From Globodera rostochiensis (lineage: Eukaryota; Nematoda; Chromadorea; Rhabditida; Heteroderidae): a DNA stretch of 64,000 bases. The position numbers and the translations under genes are program-made. A model generated the notes under the pieces. The model saw only the letters and a list, made by a program, of their open reading frames with translations. It ran no database searches and had not been told where the DNA came from. Shown here piece after piece: positions 41,310 through 52,760 of the stretch (positions are counted from its first letter, which is position 1; each line of letters begins with the position of its first letter). The stretch covers positions 1,050,449 through 1,114,448 of the forward strand of contig JAEVLN010000011.1 of assembly GCA_018350325.1 (NCBI GenBank), in the 5' to 3' direction.

Positions 41310-42960
41310 TGACGACGGAAGTGATCGGGGGGGGGGGTGTGATTGGGTTCAATGTGTGATTTTTTGTTTGGATTGAAATTTTGTTGAAGGGTTGAATAAA
41401 TATGAGTTGAAAATTCTAAAGTTTTTTTGATTTAAAACTCGTCACCTCCCAAACCTATTTCAATCGTTATGATAGTACAATTTTTGGCGATATTTACCGT
41501 TTCTACGGCTCCAAAAACATCAAAAAGTTTTAATCATTTCTCAATTCGATTCTCTAAACCTCCTTTTTCCTTTTCCTTTTTATTCTCGCGTGGGAAAGTG
41601 TCGAACATCATCTGCGCTAAAATATTTGGGTCAGCACGTGATGATGTTAGTCCTATAATTTGCTGATCTTTATCCCTCCCATCCTACCCTCCCACTTCGC
41701 CCTCATTAAAGATTGCGCATTTAGAGTATTCACATTTTGCTATCCTTAATTTTAAATATCTCTTTATTTTTTACTTATCTTATCGTATCTAACATTGGAT
41801 GAAGTTTAATAGGGTTATTGTAGTCGGTTTATGTACACAAAGTGCATATGGTATACCAAAACTTTTGTTAAACCTCATTCAATTTTTATTAACATCCTTC
41901 GGGTCACTCCGCAACACATATTTGTGAATTCCGTTAATTGATCCCCACCCCCCATCTGCCCTCTCTCTTGGTCATTTTTAAAACCTTTTCATGAGCTGAA
42001 ATCCAGGTATTTGCAATGGGATAGGGTTACGGTAGTTGTTTGTCATATGCATTATTTTCAAAAAAGCATTGAAAATTTTGGTTTTGGTTCCGTTTGGGTA
42101 TATGGTAGTTACAGTATATTGTAGGTACAGTATTACTATACTACCGTATACCCATATCTATTGTCGTCGGCTATTTTTTGTCAGACGTTTTTTGCCTTTT
42201 TTATTTTATTTATATATTTTGTTTAAGAAATATTTTTAAACAAATTTTTGCTATTTCAGTTTCCCAAACCACCACAGAAAAGAGAAATCTTCACCCTTTT
42301 TTGATCACTTTTTTCATTGGTTGTTAATGCTTGCGTGTTGCGTACATGCTTTTGTCTTGCCAAGTTTAGTCACGGTTGACCCAATACGAGCATGGACTGT
42401 CACCATGGCATTGGCATACTGACAACCAAGGGACCGGTGACGGCCATGGCATGGTAAACAAAAAATTAAAAATAAATTTTCAATTTTTGACTAACACGGA
42501 ATATCGAAGCATGACAATAAATTTGGCCAATTGCTTTTTGTTTCATTTCATGTGCCAACAATTACAAGCTGGCCTTCGTATCCGTTGAAGCAATTGTGCA
42601 GATAAGCCTAAAAAGTGAAAAAATTGGAAAAGGAGACGGGGCAAATAAACTTTAAATTTCTATTCAATTGATTAAATTTTATTTTTATATATCAATGAAT
42701 AATTGATACAAACAACAAACTTGTAGCTAAATCTTTAGATACCCAAAATAGGTTAAAATTGTTAAAGAGACTCGTCTTGACAAATCTGCTTCCGAAGACA
42801 TGCCGCCAAAAATTTGAGACTTTTCACCAAAGTTTTGAATAACCAAACTCCTAGAATATTTACAAAAATTATATTTGTTTAAATGTATATAAAATAGCGT
42901 TCGTAATTTCATCATTGTTCGGTCGGTACTCAAATGGCACAATCCCCATTGTTTGACCCC
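41310..42960. other. Gene-less AT-rich stretch
   Basis: I find only short chance frames. 42095-42150 has a GTACAGTATTACTATACTAC palindrome-like run. Nothing else identifiable. Confidence 0.4.
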
Positions 42961-43346
42961 TCCATTTCTCTCCGAATAAATATCCTCTCGGCGACGCCCG
43001 TGCTGCATTCGAACTGCAAATAAAATTGTGTGTTCAAGTGATTTTGTGTTCCAAAAAGCGAACGACAAATTCGGCGCAACCGCACAACTTCGGATTTTGT
43101 GGATTTTGTGGAAAGCTTGGTGCTACCACTATTGTTCGTTCTTAGCAAGCAGCTTGAAGCACTTGCTAAATAAAATCATCGCGCTGCTGTTTTGCTGTCC
43201 AGGTAACACAAAACAGTTCATCCACGCGCAACCCACTAGTTAGTAAGCTAGGTGATGCTAACAACGACTTATAAAACGATTACTCCCCAGGAGGGAAGAA
43301 AGTCCACTTGGTGTGGTTTTAGTTCAACAAAATCTGAGCCTTTGAG

Positions 43347-43803
43347 ATGACAGACGCAGTTATCCAGCAGCTGACGCAAGTCCTTCAACAACTGTTGGCA
43401 AACCAACAGCAAAATCCTGCACTCATCGCACCTCCGCTGCCGTCGCTACCAAAATGGAATGTTTTAAGAGCAGCGTGGAAGGAAAGTCAAGGATTGGCTC
43501 GACCGTTTGGATTGACCGATTTCAGTGCCTCCGCGCGAGGAAGCAGGAAGATGAGGACTTTGGCACATTTGTGAACCGACACAAGAGGCTCTTGCGAGAC
43601 TTCGACTTTAAGGAGTTGAAAGAGGAGCAATTTAATAGCTTGATGCTGTTGATAGAGTAAAAATCACCCTATGACGCCGCTCTCCGATCGCGAAATCTGG
43701 CTAAGTTGGCAGCAGATGGCGATCTGGTCAAATACGAGAGCATTGTTGATGATCTCATGATGTACTTGACAACCATCGCCGAAGCCAGCCGTACGTTGGA
43801 AAT
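43347..43803 (+). pseudogene. LTR-retrotransposon Gag relic
   Basis: MTDAVIQQLTQVLQQLLANQ starts a frame that breaks after LPKWN. In the next frame RKQEDEDFGTFVNRHKRLL and FKELKEEQFNSLML follow, then after a stop SPYDAALRSRNLAKLAADG and SIVDDLMMYLTTIAEASRTL. The series EDF..FVxR, EQFxxLxL, SPxDAxxRxRxL is the Gag helical domain of nematode Ty3/Gypsy or BEL elements. No protease, RT or integrase remains. The non-coding 42.96-43.3 kb before it may be LTR or leader. Confidence 0.7.
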
Positions 43804-43899
43804 ATTTTGCAACTTTTAGATATTTATTGTTTTGCCACGAGTCAGACAAATGCGCTCTCCCCATTAAATAAAATGATATTTTTCATAAATTTTTAAATA

Positions 43900-44390
43900 T
43901 TTTTAATTTACTTATCGCATTTTTCTAAAATTTTGCTTCAATTTTCTTAACAAAGAGCTGATTTTTGTAAAAAAATTTTTCCGAAATTCCGAAGCAACAC
44001 GACCTTTTGGAGTGCATTTTTGGTGTAAGAAAAAGTCTTTTTTAAAGGTGCATTTAATTTAACAGAAATTTTGATTTTTAAAACTTTCCAATGCACCCCT
44101 AAAAATGGATTTGCCCATCCCCGTACGGTGATCCCCGTTTCCCGGTTTGCTTATCCCAGAAAACGAGGATCCCCGGTTTGTCCGTCCCCGGTTTCCCCGT
44201 TCCTCGGTTTGACCGGGGATGCCCCCTCTCCCCGGCTCTTGCCCTAGTTTAGAATGACTATAAAACAACAAATCTTTTTACGCTTTTCAGCTTTTAGCAT
44301 TTGAGACATACATTTTGTTTTCATTTTCTACCCTACTTTAAATTCATTATTTTTGCAGGTTGCATTTTCAGTTATATGTGTCTACAGCAT
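43900..44390. other. AT-rich spacer plus a CCCCGG-rich repeat end
   Basis: 44110-44245 is a block of CCCCGTTT/CCCCGGTTT motifs ending in TTGCCCTAGTTT, resembling one arm of a hAT-like MITE. A sister block lies at 13880-13945. No second end was paired. Confidence 0.45.
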
Positions 44391-44392
44391 GG

Positions 44393-44990
44393 TTAAAACA
44401 GACATTGGCATTTATGTATTTGATGGCATATAGGAAGGACCCGTACTGGTGTAGCCTTCCTTATTTCAGACATTATATTTTTTTTTTCTAAACCAGTCCG
44501 TCCGCAAATATCCTCGAATTTTCTGTCAATTTGAACCCATTCATTTTTGGAATATTTTCTGTTTTTCTTAAAATCTTTCATTTCATTGGAATTTTTGAAT
44601 AATTTCACGTTTTTGCTGCTCATGCACAATTTTTTCACATTCATTGGAGTCATTTTGCTGTTCACCAACACTTTGATCTTGATCTGCAGCTGAATTGTTT
44701 TCGTCTTCCGACCAATTTTCATAATAAATTTCATCAAATTTCTGTTTCAATATTTCATCAATATTTTTCTGATCAGAAGTGTTTGGAGCTTGTACGTCTT
44801 GAACTTCTTCTTTAACATGACGACAGTTCAAGTCTTTTGAATCATTACTTTCATCGTCCCATCCTTTTCCAAATATTTCATCAAATGATTTGTAAAGTTT
44901 TGGCTCTTGTCCGCGTTCGCCCACAGAATCAGCATTTTGGATCAAATTTGTTGCAAAGAATAAAATAAGAATTAATAGCCAAAATTTCAT
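44393..44990 (-). pseudogene. HTH-family member truncated in module 1 (copy 8)
   Basis: From ATG 44990 the leader, both FDEI motifs and the linker are intact for 135 residues. A frameshift then follows at IIQKFQ. Module 1 continues in another frame to EWVQIDRKFED and homology stops. The remaining modules are gone, replaced by unrelated sequence. Confidence 0.8.
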
Positions 44991-44999
44991 TTTATTGAC

Positions 45000-46300
45000 T
45001 AGTATTTACCTAAATAGCAAAATATGAAATAATAATTAAAAGCCGAAATTTTATTTTTTATTACTAAAATTATTTATTTAATATTAATAAATAAATCTTG
45101 TGCATAGAATTAATTTTTATGAAAATGTGGCAAATAAAATTGTTTGATTATTTCCTCGTATTTATTTTCCCCTCTAAAATTCTTTTTGGCAATTCATGTG
45201 AATACCGCGCCACGCTCTCTCACCAAAAACGTCCGTCCCATTCAAAGCTAGACGAAACTTATTTTTTCCGACGAAAAACAAGACGAAACGCCCAAAAAAT
45301 AACTAAAACATTAAACGGAAATTTTAAGCCAACTTTTCATCACAAAAACTCGTTTAATCGTTAAAAAATTGCCGATTTTCGCATTTAAAAAAAGGATTTT
45401 GCTTGAGAATTTGGATTCACTTCTCGGCGGAGGGCAAAAAATATGGTAATTTTTTTTAAAGCTTTTAAAGAATGGGAGTGGTCAGACGGTGCCGATAGGC
45501 GCCGCCGGGGGAATTTTTTGAAGTAAGAAAATTGGTGAAAAAAAATTACTAATTTCATTTTATTTTGAGTTTTTGGAGGAGCCTCCACTCATTGATTTGA
45601 AAAATGGTGATTTACTCAATTTTGAACACTTTTTCCTAATTTGTATAGAAGAGCCAATTTTCCCCCGGCAGCGCCTATCGGTACCACCGGGCACCTCAAT
45701 CTTTCGCAAATATAACTACTTGCAAATGCTTTGAACCACTTGAACTTGTTGAAACTGTGATAGTTCCAATATTGTTTGATTTTGTTTTTCATGTCTTTTT
45801 TGAATTTTTTAAAATTTCGGATCCATTTATGTTTTCGATTTCTGCTTTATAAATTTATTTATGTTATGTCTTAAATAATTAAAAAGAATGTGCTTAAAAA
45901 TGATTTCTTATAATAAAATAATTTTTACTGTTTGGTTTATTCTTTAGCAATGAATAAATTGTAAAATTTTGAAAAGATTTTCTTCTACCAACCAATTCCA
46001 AACCCTGGACCCGAATTCGACATTTTTTCAAAAATGCAAAATTTTCCAAAAACAAGTTCGCCCTAAAAATTATTCAAAAGCATGAACTCGATCGTTCTTC
46101 CGTTTTCATTGTAACCACTCTCGGCTGAAGGGGGCGGATCGTCCCGATCCTTTACATTACACTGGGCGGCGGGGATCAGTAGCGGGCGGGAGGGGGGAAC
46201 CCGCCGGATGCTCCATAGCATTCCGGAGGGAAGGGTTGAGCGACGGGAAAAATGCCCGGGGGTGGGAAAGGAATGGCTGGAGATAAATAGGAAAGCGCGG
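45000..46300. other. Family 5' flank, repeats and a GC-rich patch
   Basis: 45000-45130 resembles the conserved 5' flank. Inverted GC-rich GATA-loop hairpins lie at 45486-45506 and 45667-45688. 46130-46310 is GC-rich and joins a module fragment at about 46325. I cannot identify a gene in the GC-rich patch. Confidence 0.4.
45486..45688. repeat. Pair of inverted GC-rich hairpins with GATA loop
   Basis: Each is a 9-bp stem, GGCGGTGCC against GGCGCCGCC with about one mismatch, around the loop GATA (TATC in the inverted copy). They bound a 180-bp segment. The same hairpin is at 11809, 11933 and 30906, and is split by element A at 4490/5220. Confidence 0.7.
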
Positions 46301-46324
46301 ATTCGCGTATCGCGACACTTCCAT

Positions 46325-46425
46325 CAAGTTATTGTGCCGAAACAAACGCCCAATTTTTTTGCAATTTTATCATCGAGTTCATTCATTGAAATTTTTTTTA
46401 GTTTTGCCTTTTTACATTTTAAACG
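46325..46425 (-). pseudogene. Isolated HTH module fragment
   Basis: The minus strand encodes KCKKAKLKKISMNELDDKIA followed by KKLGVCFGT, half of a central module, joined abruptly to GC-rich unrelated DNA on its downstream side. Confidence 0.6.
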
Positions 46426-46429
46426 TTTT

Positions 46430-47260
46430 TGACTATAACTCATGAATTAAATGTGAATGTTAATTTTTTTTAATGTTAAAAAATCCATATTTTGTTTTCT
46501 AGGGATGTTGAAAGTATGAAATGGATCCGTCGTATACAAATGAAGTTGCGTATCGAAGTGCAGGATGCTTTTTTGTTGATTAAAAAAGATGAGAGAGAAC
46601 GCCAAAGGAAGAGAACGTGTTAGAGATAAAAAGGAAAAGCGAGATAGTACAGGGGTTATTCTCTGCTGCTGCAGTTGACCCATAGTATCAGGACTTTAAA
46701 AAAATAGGCGAAATGCCTTGCGCAATTTCAAATTTTGTTTATCAAATTCTATTTCTGTAATGAATTCTCACCAAAAATGCCATCTTTAGGGGTGTAAAAA
46801 AGTCTCGATTTTTGAGACGAAGCACCCGAGACTCGAGACCGAGACTCTCGTGCATCACTATTAAAAATGCCGTCTTTAGCAGTACATTTTGCGTGATTTA
46901 AACAAAAAAAAATCGTTTCGCCTTAAATAATTGCCTAATTACAACACAATTATTTAGTCTGATAAAAATGCAGCAGATAATATAAACCAGATCCGGTCGC
47001 TTTGGTGCCAATTGTTTTTGGGGCCAACAAGTATAACTTATTCATTAAGAAAGCAAATCAAACAAAATTGAACCTTTGATCAAGCAAAAGCTAATCTAAT
47101 CGTTTTTTTCAAAAAAGTTATAGCTTAAACGAGTAATAATCAAGTTTCCGTGCCAAATGGTGCGCTGAAGCCCGCAAAATACGACTTGCGGGAAGACAAA
47201 CCAATAGGCCATTAATTCATTTGGTAGGATTCACCTAAAATGATTGAAATCTTGGTACTT
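46430..47260. other. AT-rich spacer without genes
   Basis: At 46795-46855 there is one arm of a repeat with GAGACT(C/T)GAGAC motifs. No pairing end or gene was found. Confidence 0.35.
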
Positions 47261-47289
47261 TTCGGTTTTGGGCCTACACCTCAAAATTT

Positions 47290-48217
47290 AAAAAAAGGTC
47301 AACAAAATGGCGTTGAAAACATCATATATGGGGTTTTAAAGGGTGCTGATCATGAATCTGACAATATTTTTAAGATCCTCAACATCTAAGACAAATCTAT
47401 GATTTTGATTTTTGCCGGCCGACTGAGTTACAGTATAAAATGGAAACCTCAGTACCATTAAGAAACACAAGCGATTGACCGAATGGTACTTATCAGGGCT
47501 GGGCAAAATCGGAAAATAAAATCCGAATTCTGGAAAACCAAAAAACCGAAAGGATTTTAAATCCGAAATCCGAATTCACGTAAATCCCTAAATTTTTCCG
47601 GAATCCGAAACCCGAAATCCAAAATTTTTTCAAGAGAAATTTTTGCGCAAAAAAATTGTCTTCAACTTCAATTGGGGCGCCGACATTTCATATACGCGAC
47701 ACTTAAGATTAGAGTCTTAGGGGTTCGTTAGGCTTACAAACCCCAAGCCAGGGTAGCTTAGGCCTAAGCCTAACGAACCCCTAAGACTCTTTCATAGTAA
47801 AAAAATAGAATTATAGATTTTCAAAATCTTAGATGTTGTCAGATCTTAAAAACATTGTCAGATTTGTGATCAGCACCCTTGAAAACCCCGGGACCGGTGA
47901 TCAGCACCCTTGAAAACCCCGGGACCGAAACGGCCAGGACCGAACTGGTCGGGACCGAAACGGCGGGACCGAAACGGCCGGGACCGAAACGTCGGGACCG
48001 AAACGACCCCCACTCCTTGCCGGGGTCCTATGCACAGTTGTCTTCTGTTTACAGTTGTCTGCGGCCGATTTTGGGTGATTAATTTTGAAAAAAAAAATCA
48101 TAGATTTTCAAAGTCTTAGATGTTGAGGATCTTAAAAATATTGTCAGATTCATGATCAGCACCCTTTAAAACTCCATATATGATATTTTAACGCCCTTTT
48201 GTTGACCTTTTTTAAAT
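47290..48217. repeat. Inverted-repeat element with embedded copies
   Basis: The left arm 47290-47412 (GGTGCTGATCATGAATCTGA and neighbours) is inverted at 48099-48216 and, more divergently, at 47815-47880. Between are a tandem GGGACCGAAACGG array (47921-48010) and a 25-bp perfect hairpin. The right 280 bp recur almost unchanged at 53029-53290 and in part at 60265-60425, so this is a dispersed family. Confidence 0.75.
47711..47790. repeat. Perfect 25-bp hairpin with 30-base loop
   Basis: AGAGTCTTAGGGGTTCG and the next eight bases (47711-47735) are exactly complementary to 47766-47790. The size would suit a miRNA-like precursor or a small foldback end; nothing else supports transcription. Confidence 0.7.
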
Positions 48218-48229
48218 GCGTGCGCGAGA

Positions 48230-48570
48230 GGGGGAGGGCTGAGGGGAAGGAAAGAAGAGCCGTGCGTGCGCGGGGGATTGCGCCGCCTGCCACCATCCAA
48301 ATTTGCCAAAGCCAAAATTTCAAGATCGTTAATCATGCCCGCGCACCAAAAATTTTAGCCATAACTGGCAATAAAATTCCCAGCTCACAATTTCGCAATC
48401 TCAACATATTTCAAGGTCATATAGCAAAATAAAATATTTTGTGAAACAATTCCCTACAGAGTTTACTCCCAATTAAGAAGATTATACAACTGTATTTTGA
48501 AGAAACGAAATTATTTCTTACAAAAATTTTTCAATATAATCCGACCTAAACAATACATTCTTTGCGATTA
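48230..48570. other. Spacer, no gene seen
   Basis: A purine-rich GAGGGGAAGG patch at 48225-48275 is followed by AT-rich DNA up to the stop of the gene at 48574. Confidence 0.35.
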
Positions 48571-48573
48571 TTT

Positions 48574-49752
48574 TTAAAGATTCTTAATTTCATCTTTAAA
48601 TTGTTTTTCCCAATTACGTAGGCTTACTATTGAAATTTTTAACATATCAGCAATAACGGCTTTTGTCATTTTCGGGTTCTTTTCTTTTATTTTGGCATAT
48701 TTCTTCAAAATTCCAATTTTTGTTGCGTCCGATTTATTGCGAACAGAAAGTCCAAATTTGCGCTTCCATCGACTAATTGTAGCGCTACAAACGCCAAATT
48801 TTTTTGCAATTTTCTCATCGAGTTCATTTTTTGAACTGTTTTTGAGTTTTTCCTTTTTACATTTGCTTTTTATTTCATCAAATTGTTTCAAAATTTCGCG
48901 TTTTTGCTGATCAGAATAAAATTTGTTTTGAGTTATTTGATCGAGTTCCGTTTGTAAAAAACAATCATTCTCATCCTTGACAGAATTTTTAAGTTCCATT
49001 TTCCATTGCCTTAGTGTGCTTTCTCCAATATTTAACCTTTCCGCTATTTCTAAATCTTTAATGTTCGGGTTGCTTTTTTTAATTTCACAATATTCTTTTA
49101 GTTTATTCATTTTTTCTTTTTCTGATTGCAATTTATGAGTCAGTCCAAACTTTTTTTTCCATTTTTGAATTGTTTTATAACAGACACCGACACTATTTGC
49201 TATTTGAGAATTATTTTTATCCCATTCTTTTTTTGGATATTTTCCTTTTTGCTTAAATTCATTTTTCTTCGTAATAAATTCTTCGACAATTTCACGCTTT
49301 TGCTGCTCCGAATAATCGTTTTTGCGTCTTTTTATGAGTTTTGTGCCATTTTCTTGCATTTTTTGACATTTTTGCCCATCAATGCAATCATTTTGATCAG
49401 TTGAATCAGCTTCAGCTTCTTCAATTAATTCATTGTCGTCTTCAGACCAATTTTCATCAAACATTTCATCAAATCTTTCCTTTATTTTTCTATTGACAAA
49501 ACTTTCATAATGATCAGAAAAGCTTTGTTTATTTGGATTGGGCTGATCAGTTGATTTATTCTCAACTTTTGTTGTCTGTGTTTCCATTTTATGCCATTCT
49601 TTCGTTTCTGTAAATTCCGGCACCTCCGCGTCCCAACCTTTTCCAAAGATTTCATCAAATGTTTTATTTAGTTTTGGTTGGCTCACAGATTCAGCATTTT
49701 TGATCAAATTCGTTGCAGAAATCAAGAAAATAATTAATAACCGAACTTTCAT
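48574..49752 (-). CDS. Divergent secreted HTH-repeat protein, module order A-Z-B-Z (copy 9)
   Basis: 392 residues, the longest member. The signal peptide is residues 1-22 (MKVRLLIIFLISATNLIKNA). FDEIFGKGW lies near 33-41 and FDEMFDENW near 92-100, with a different linker between them (PEFTETKEWHKMETQ). Four modules follow, but the short last-type module (NPNIKDLEIAERLNI..TLRQW) appears after the first module as well as at the end. This suggests duplication of a two-module block. Its 5' end and flank are inverted at 50.6-51.15 kb. Fragments of a similar gene occur at 53.8 and 58.5 kb. Confidence 0.85.
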   Translation of the reverse strand: MKVRLLIIFLISATNLIKNAESVSQPKLNKTFDEIFGKGWDAEVPEFTETKEWHKMETQTTKVENKSTDQPNPNKQSFSDHYESFVNRKIKERFDEMFDENWSEDDNELIEEAEADSTDQNDCIDGQKCQKMQENGTKLIKRRKNDYSEQQKREIVEEFITKKNEFKQKGKYPKKEWDKNNSQIANSVGVCYKTIQKWKKKFGLTHKLQSEKEKMNKLKEYCEIKKSNPNIKDLEIAERLNIGESTLRQWKMELKNSVKDENDCFLQTELDQITQNKFYSDQQKREILKQFDEIKSKCKKEKLKNSSKNELDEKIAKKFGVCSATISRWKRKFGLSVRNKSDATKIGILKKYAKIKEKNPKMTKAVIADMLKISIVSLRNWEKQFKDEIKNL

Positions 49753-51160
49753 TTCCCTGCAATAAAAATATTATGTTTTTAAAAATTATTGGAAAGCTTA
49801 ATAATTTTAGTATAAGTTTTTTTTTGTTAATATAAAGTGAATGTTTATTAATCAATCTTTTATATTGGTTTTCTGAAAAGATCAAATCGTTCAAAGCCTT
49901 TCAATTAAAGCAATAAAATATTATTTTTTATTTAGAATTCGATAAATAATATTAAGAATATATGCAAAATTTTTTTTTATAATAATCTTAATAATAATGG
50001 CTAGTAATGGTCTTAGTTTTTATAGGTTTAAATTAAGGTTGCTCACCGACCCCTCGGGGGCGGGAAAGTCGGGGGTCGGGGAGGCCGGGGTTAGCCAAGT
50101 CGGGGGTCGGGGTCGGGGACGGCCCAATTATCGGGGTCGGGGGTCGGGGGTCGAGGGGCGGGAAAGTCGGGGGGGGGGGGAGGGTCGGGGAGGCCAGGGT
50201 TGACCATGAAAATTTTTTCGAAAAATTTCAGGATACACTGGGTAATAATAAAATAATAATTTTTTTTAATTCATTCATCATCCTTAAAAATCTCAAGAGT
50301 GAAGACGATTTTATTAATTGGCCAACACAAATGTTCGTGTTAATGACTTAACATTTTGAATTTTTTTTAAATATATAGAATAAAAATGCTCTAATTTTTC
50401 TGCATTTTATGCCAGTAAAATAATTAAAATCATTAAACTTTGAACAAAGTTATGTTTATAAAAAATATTCACCCAATTTTGCTGGGACAAAAAAATGAAA
50501 ATTTGATCTGAATTGTCATAAATATTTTTAGAATCTGAAAAAATTAAAAAAATTTCCGGCTCCGAACCCACATCTGACCCACCCCACAGTCACAACTAGG
50601 GTCCTCCCCAACCCCGACCCTCGACCCCCGACCCCGATAATTGGGCCGTCCCCGACCCCGACCCCCGACTTGGCTAACCCTGGCCTCCCCGACCCCCGAC
50701 TTGGCTAACCCCGGCCTCCCCGACCCCCGACTTTCCCGCCCCCGAGGGGTCGGTGAGCAACCTTAATTTAAACCTATAAAAACTAAGACCATTACTAGCC
50801 ATTATTATTAAGATTATTATAAAAAAAAATTTTGCATATATTCTTATATTAATTATCGATTTTTCTAAATAAAAAATAATATTTTATTGCCTGTAATTAT
50901 TTAATATTTTAATTGAAAGGCTTTGAACGATTTGATCTTTTCAGAAAACCAATATAAAAGATTGATTAATAAACATTCATTTTATATTAACAAAAAAAAA
51001 ACTTATTACTAAAATTATTAAGCTTTCCAATAATTTTTAAAACCATAATATTTTTATTGCAGGCAATGAAAGTTCGGCTATTAATTATTTTCTTGATTTC
51101 TGCAACGAATTTTGATAAAAAATGCTGAATCTGTGAGCCAACCAAAACTAAATAAAACAT
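49660..51160. repeat. Large inverted duplication of a gene 5' end with hAT-like core
   Basis: From the leader of the gene at 49752 outward through 49990 and the block starting GGTTGCTCACCGACCCC (50039), the sequence is repeated in inverse order at 50590-51150. The centre (about 50220-50560) is single-copy and AT-rich. The GTCGGGG-rich inner arms have the character of a hAT-like MITE, but the symmetry extends about 300 bp beyond them on each side, so a simple insertion does not explain it. Confidence 0.85.
51067..51150 (+). pseudogene. Inverted copy of the 5' end of copy 9
   Basis: Encodes MKVRLLIIFLISATN as at 49752, then a one-base insertion in the run of T shifts the frame to a stop. The family sequence continues to NAESVSQPKLNKT and ends, followed by unrelated DNA. 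Confidence 0.8.
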
Positions 51161-51486
51161 CGGTTGAATTTTCAACAGTACTTACTACCGCTCTCCAAAA
51201 AAAAGTCCGTCCGATCATTAGGAATCACCCTCGATTCCCGACCCAAAAAAAGTGCGTGGACGGGGTCGGGGCATTTTTGGGCGAGGGGGGGGGGGGGTCG
51301 GGGTCGGGAAGCAACCCTAGTTTAAATAACCGTCTTACACCCCCTCCCCCCTCCCCACTTTCAAAATAAAAAGCTTAACAAAATACGCGCTGAACATTTA
51401 AAATAGCGCGCTAGACTGCTTAGGCGGCATAAAAGCAATAATTTGCGCCAAAATATCATCAAACGGGTCCACATGGCGCTTTTTGC

Positions 51487-51949
51487 CAGGCGTGTGCACG
51501 GACATCCGGATATCCGTGGATATATCCGGATACGGACGGGTAACGGATATGACCCTAATATCCGCGGATATCCGTCGCATCGATTTTGACTGCTGAAGGA
51601 AAATTTTTAAGACGATTTTCTTAGGTTAAAGTTTTTAGGTGAAGCTACTTTTGGTCGATGGTTCTATACCCTCTCGCAATATCATCTTTATTTTTTGCTT
51701 TTTATACTATAACTCCAATTCGTATCAGTTTCGTTTTAATTTTAATCAGACGATATCGCGATCGGAAAAATTCGCTTTAAAATGATTACTTTGGAAAAAA
51801 GTCTAGTGATTTTTAAATAATGCGGATATCCGCGGACGGATATCCGTATATGGGAGTTTGGAAGGTAACGGATACGGACGGATAACGGATATGAGATTTG
51901 GAGGACGGACGGATACGGATACAAAAATTCGTATTCGTGCACACCCCTG
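51487..51949. mobile_element. hAT-like MITE with perfect TSD CTTTTTGC (element G)
   Basis: CAGG(C/G)GTGTGCACG is inverted at the ends; CTTTTTGC lies at 51479-51486 and 51950-51957. The arms are ATATCCG/CGGATAT repeats. 463 bp, no coding region. Confidence 0.9.
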
Positions 51950-52109
51950 CTTTTTGCAGTCCTCCCGCCACAAAAAAAAACTCTCGCACAAATAAGAGTC
52001 TTGCCATGTTGTTTTTTGTCTTTCGATGGTTTTGGTATGTGTTCCAGAAATTGGGTCAATGAAATTGTAGTTATGATTAGAGCCAGAGACTTGAGCTGCG
52101 GGTTTGGTT

Positions 52110-52760
52110 GATGGTACTCACTGGGATTCGAACCCACAGCAACCTTTTCTCCCTGGAGGTGATCTCCCTTGACCTCCATTTGTACCTCCCCTACCCTCCC
52201 GACGAATCCCCATGGAAAACCCTCGCCCTTTCCTTCATGGCCATTGCGCTCATTCTGGGGGCGCTGATGGGCCTCTACTGGCTGGCCCGTCACAAAACAA
52301 CCCACCACTCCCGTCCCCGAAAGGCTTGGAGCCCCCGTCTCCCTTCTGGTGATCATTGTCACAGTGATCCTCCTTGCCTCCGGCTCCGAAGGCCACCCCA
52401 AGGGTTTGCAAGTCGGAAAGTGTAAGTCCTCCACCCATCCCATCATGCGACTGGGCAAACCCTTGGCCCATGGCTCGGCTTCTCTCCTGGCCTCTACCGC
52501 GTTATACTTCGGGCTCAATTCCCTCGCCTCCGTCTGGAAAGAGGACCCGGGCATCCCCACCGCCCTTCTCGCGGGGGTTGGTCATCTCCCTAGCCCTTCT
52601 TCTCATCCTCCTGAAGACGCTTCACCGCTTCCTCCGCGGCCCCGGGTTCCCCCCACGTCCCCGCACTCCCCCCAACTCGCTGCCCTGGAATTGGGCGAAC
52701 TTCGTTCGGCCATTACCGAGCTGGTACAACGCTCGGACCCTCCCCATCACTGACGGCGCT
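52110..52760 (+). pseudogene. GC-rich coding relic with three hydrophobic segments in three frames
   Basis: GC-rich DNA carries hydrophobic segments LALSFMAIALILGALMGLYW (about 52220), LLVIIVTVILLASG (about 52340) and LVISLALLLILLKTL (about 52585), each in a different frame, followed by a Pro-rich part. This looks like a membrane-protein gene broken by at least two frameshifts or unseen introns. I cannot name it; a retroelement Env is one possibility. Confidence 0.4.

Noticed and set aside
47879..48101. Arg/Thr/Gly-rich frames at 47.9-48.1 kb
   Set aside because: They translate the GGGACCGAAACGG tandem repeat in different phases and recur with the repeat at 53 kb.
52110..52760. Envelope glycoprotein of a retroelement
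   Set aside because: Hydrophobic segments lie in three frames and no fusion, furin or Cys pattern could be recognised, so the name was not used.
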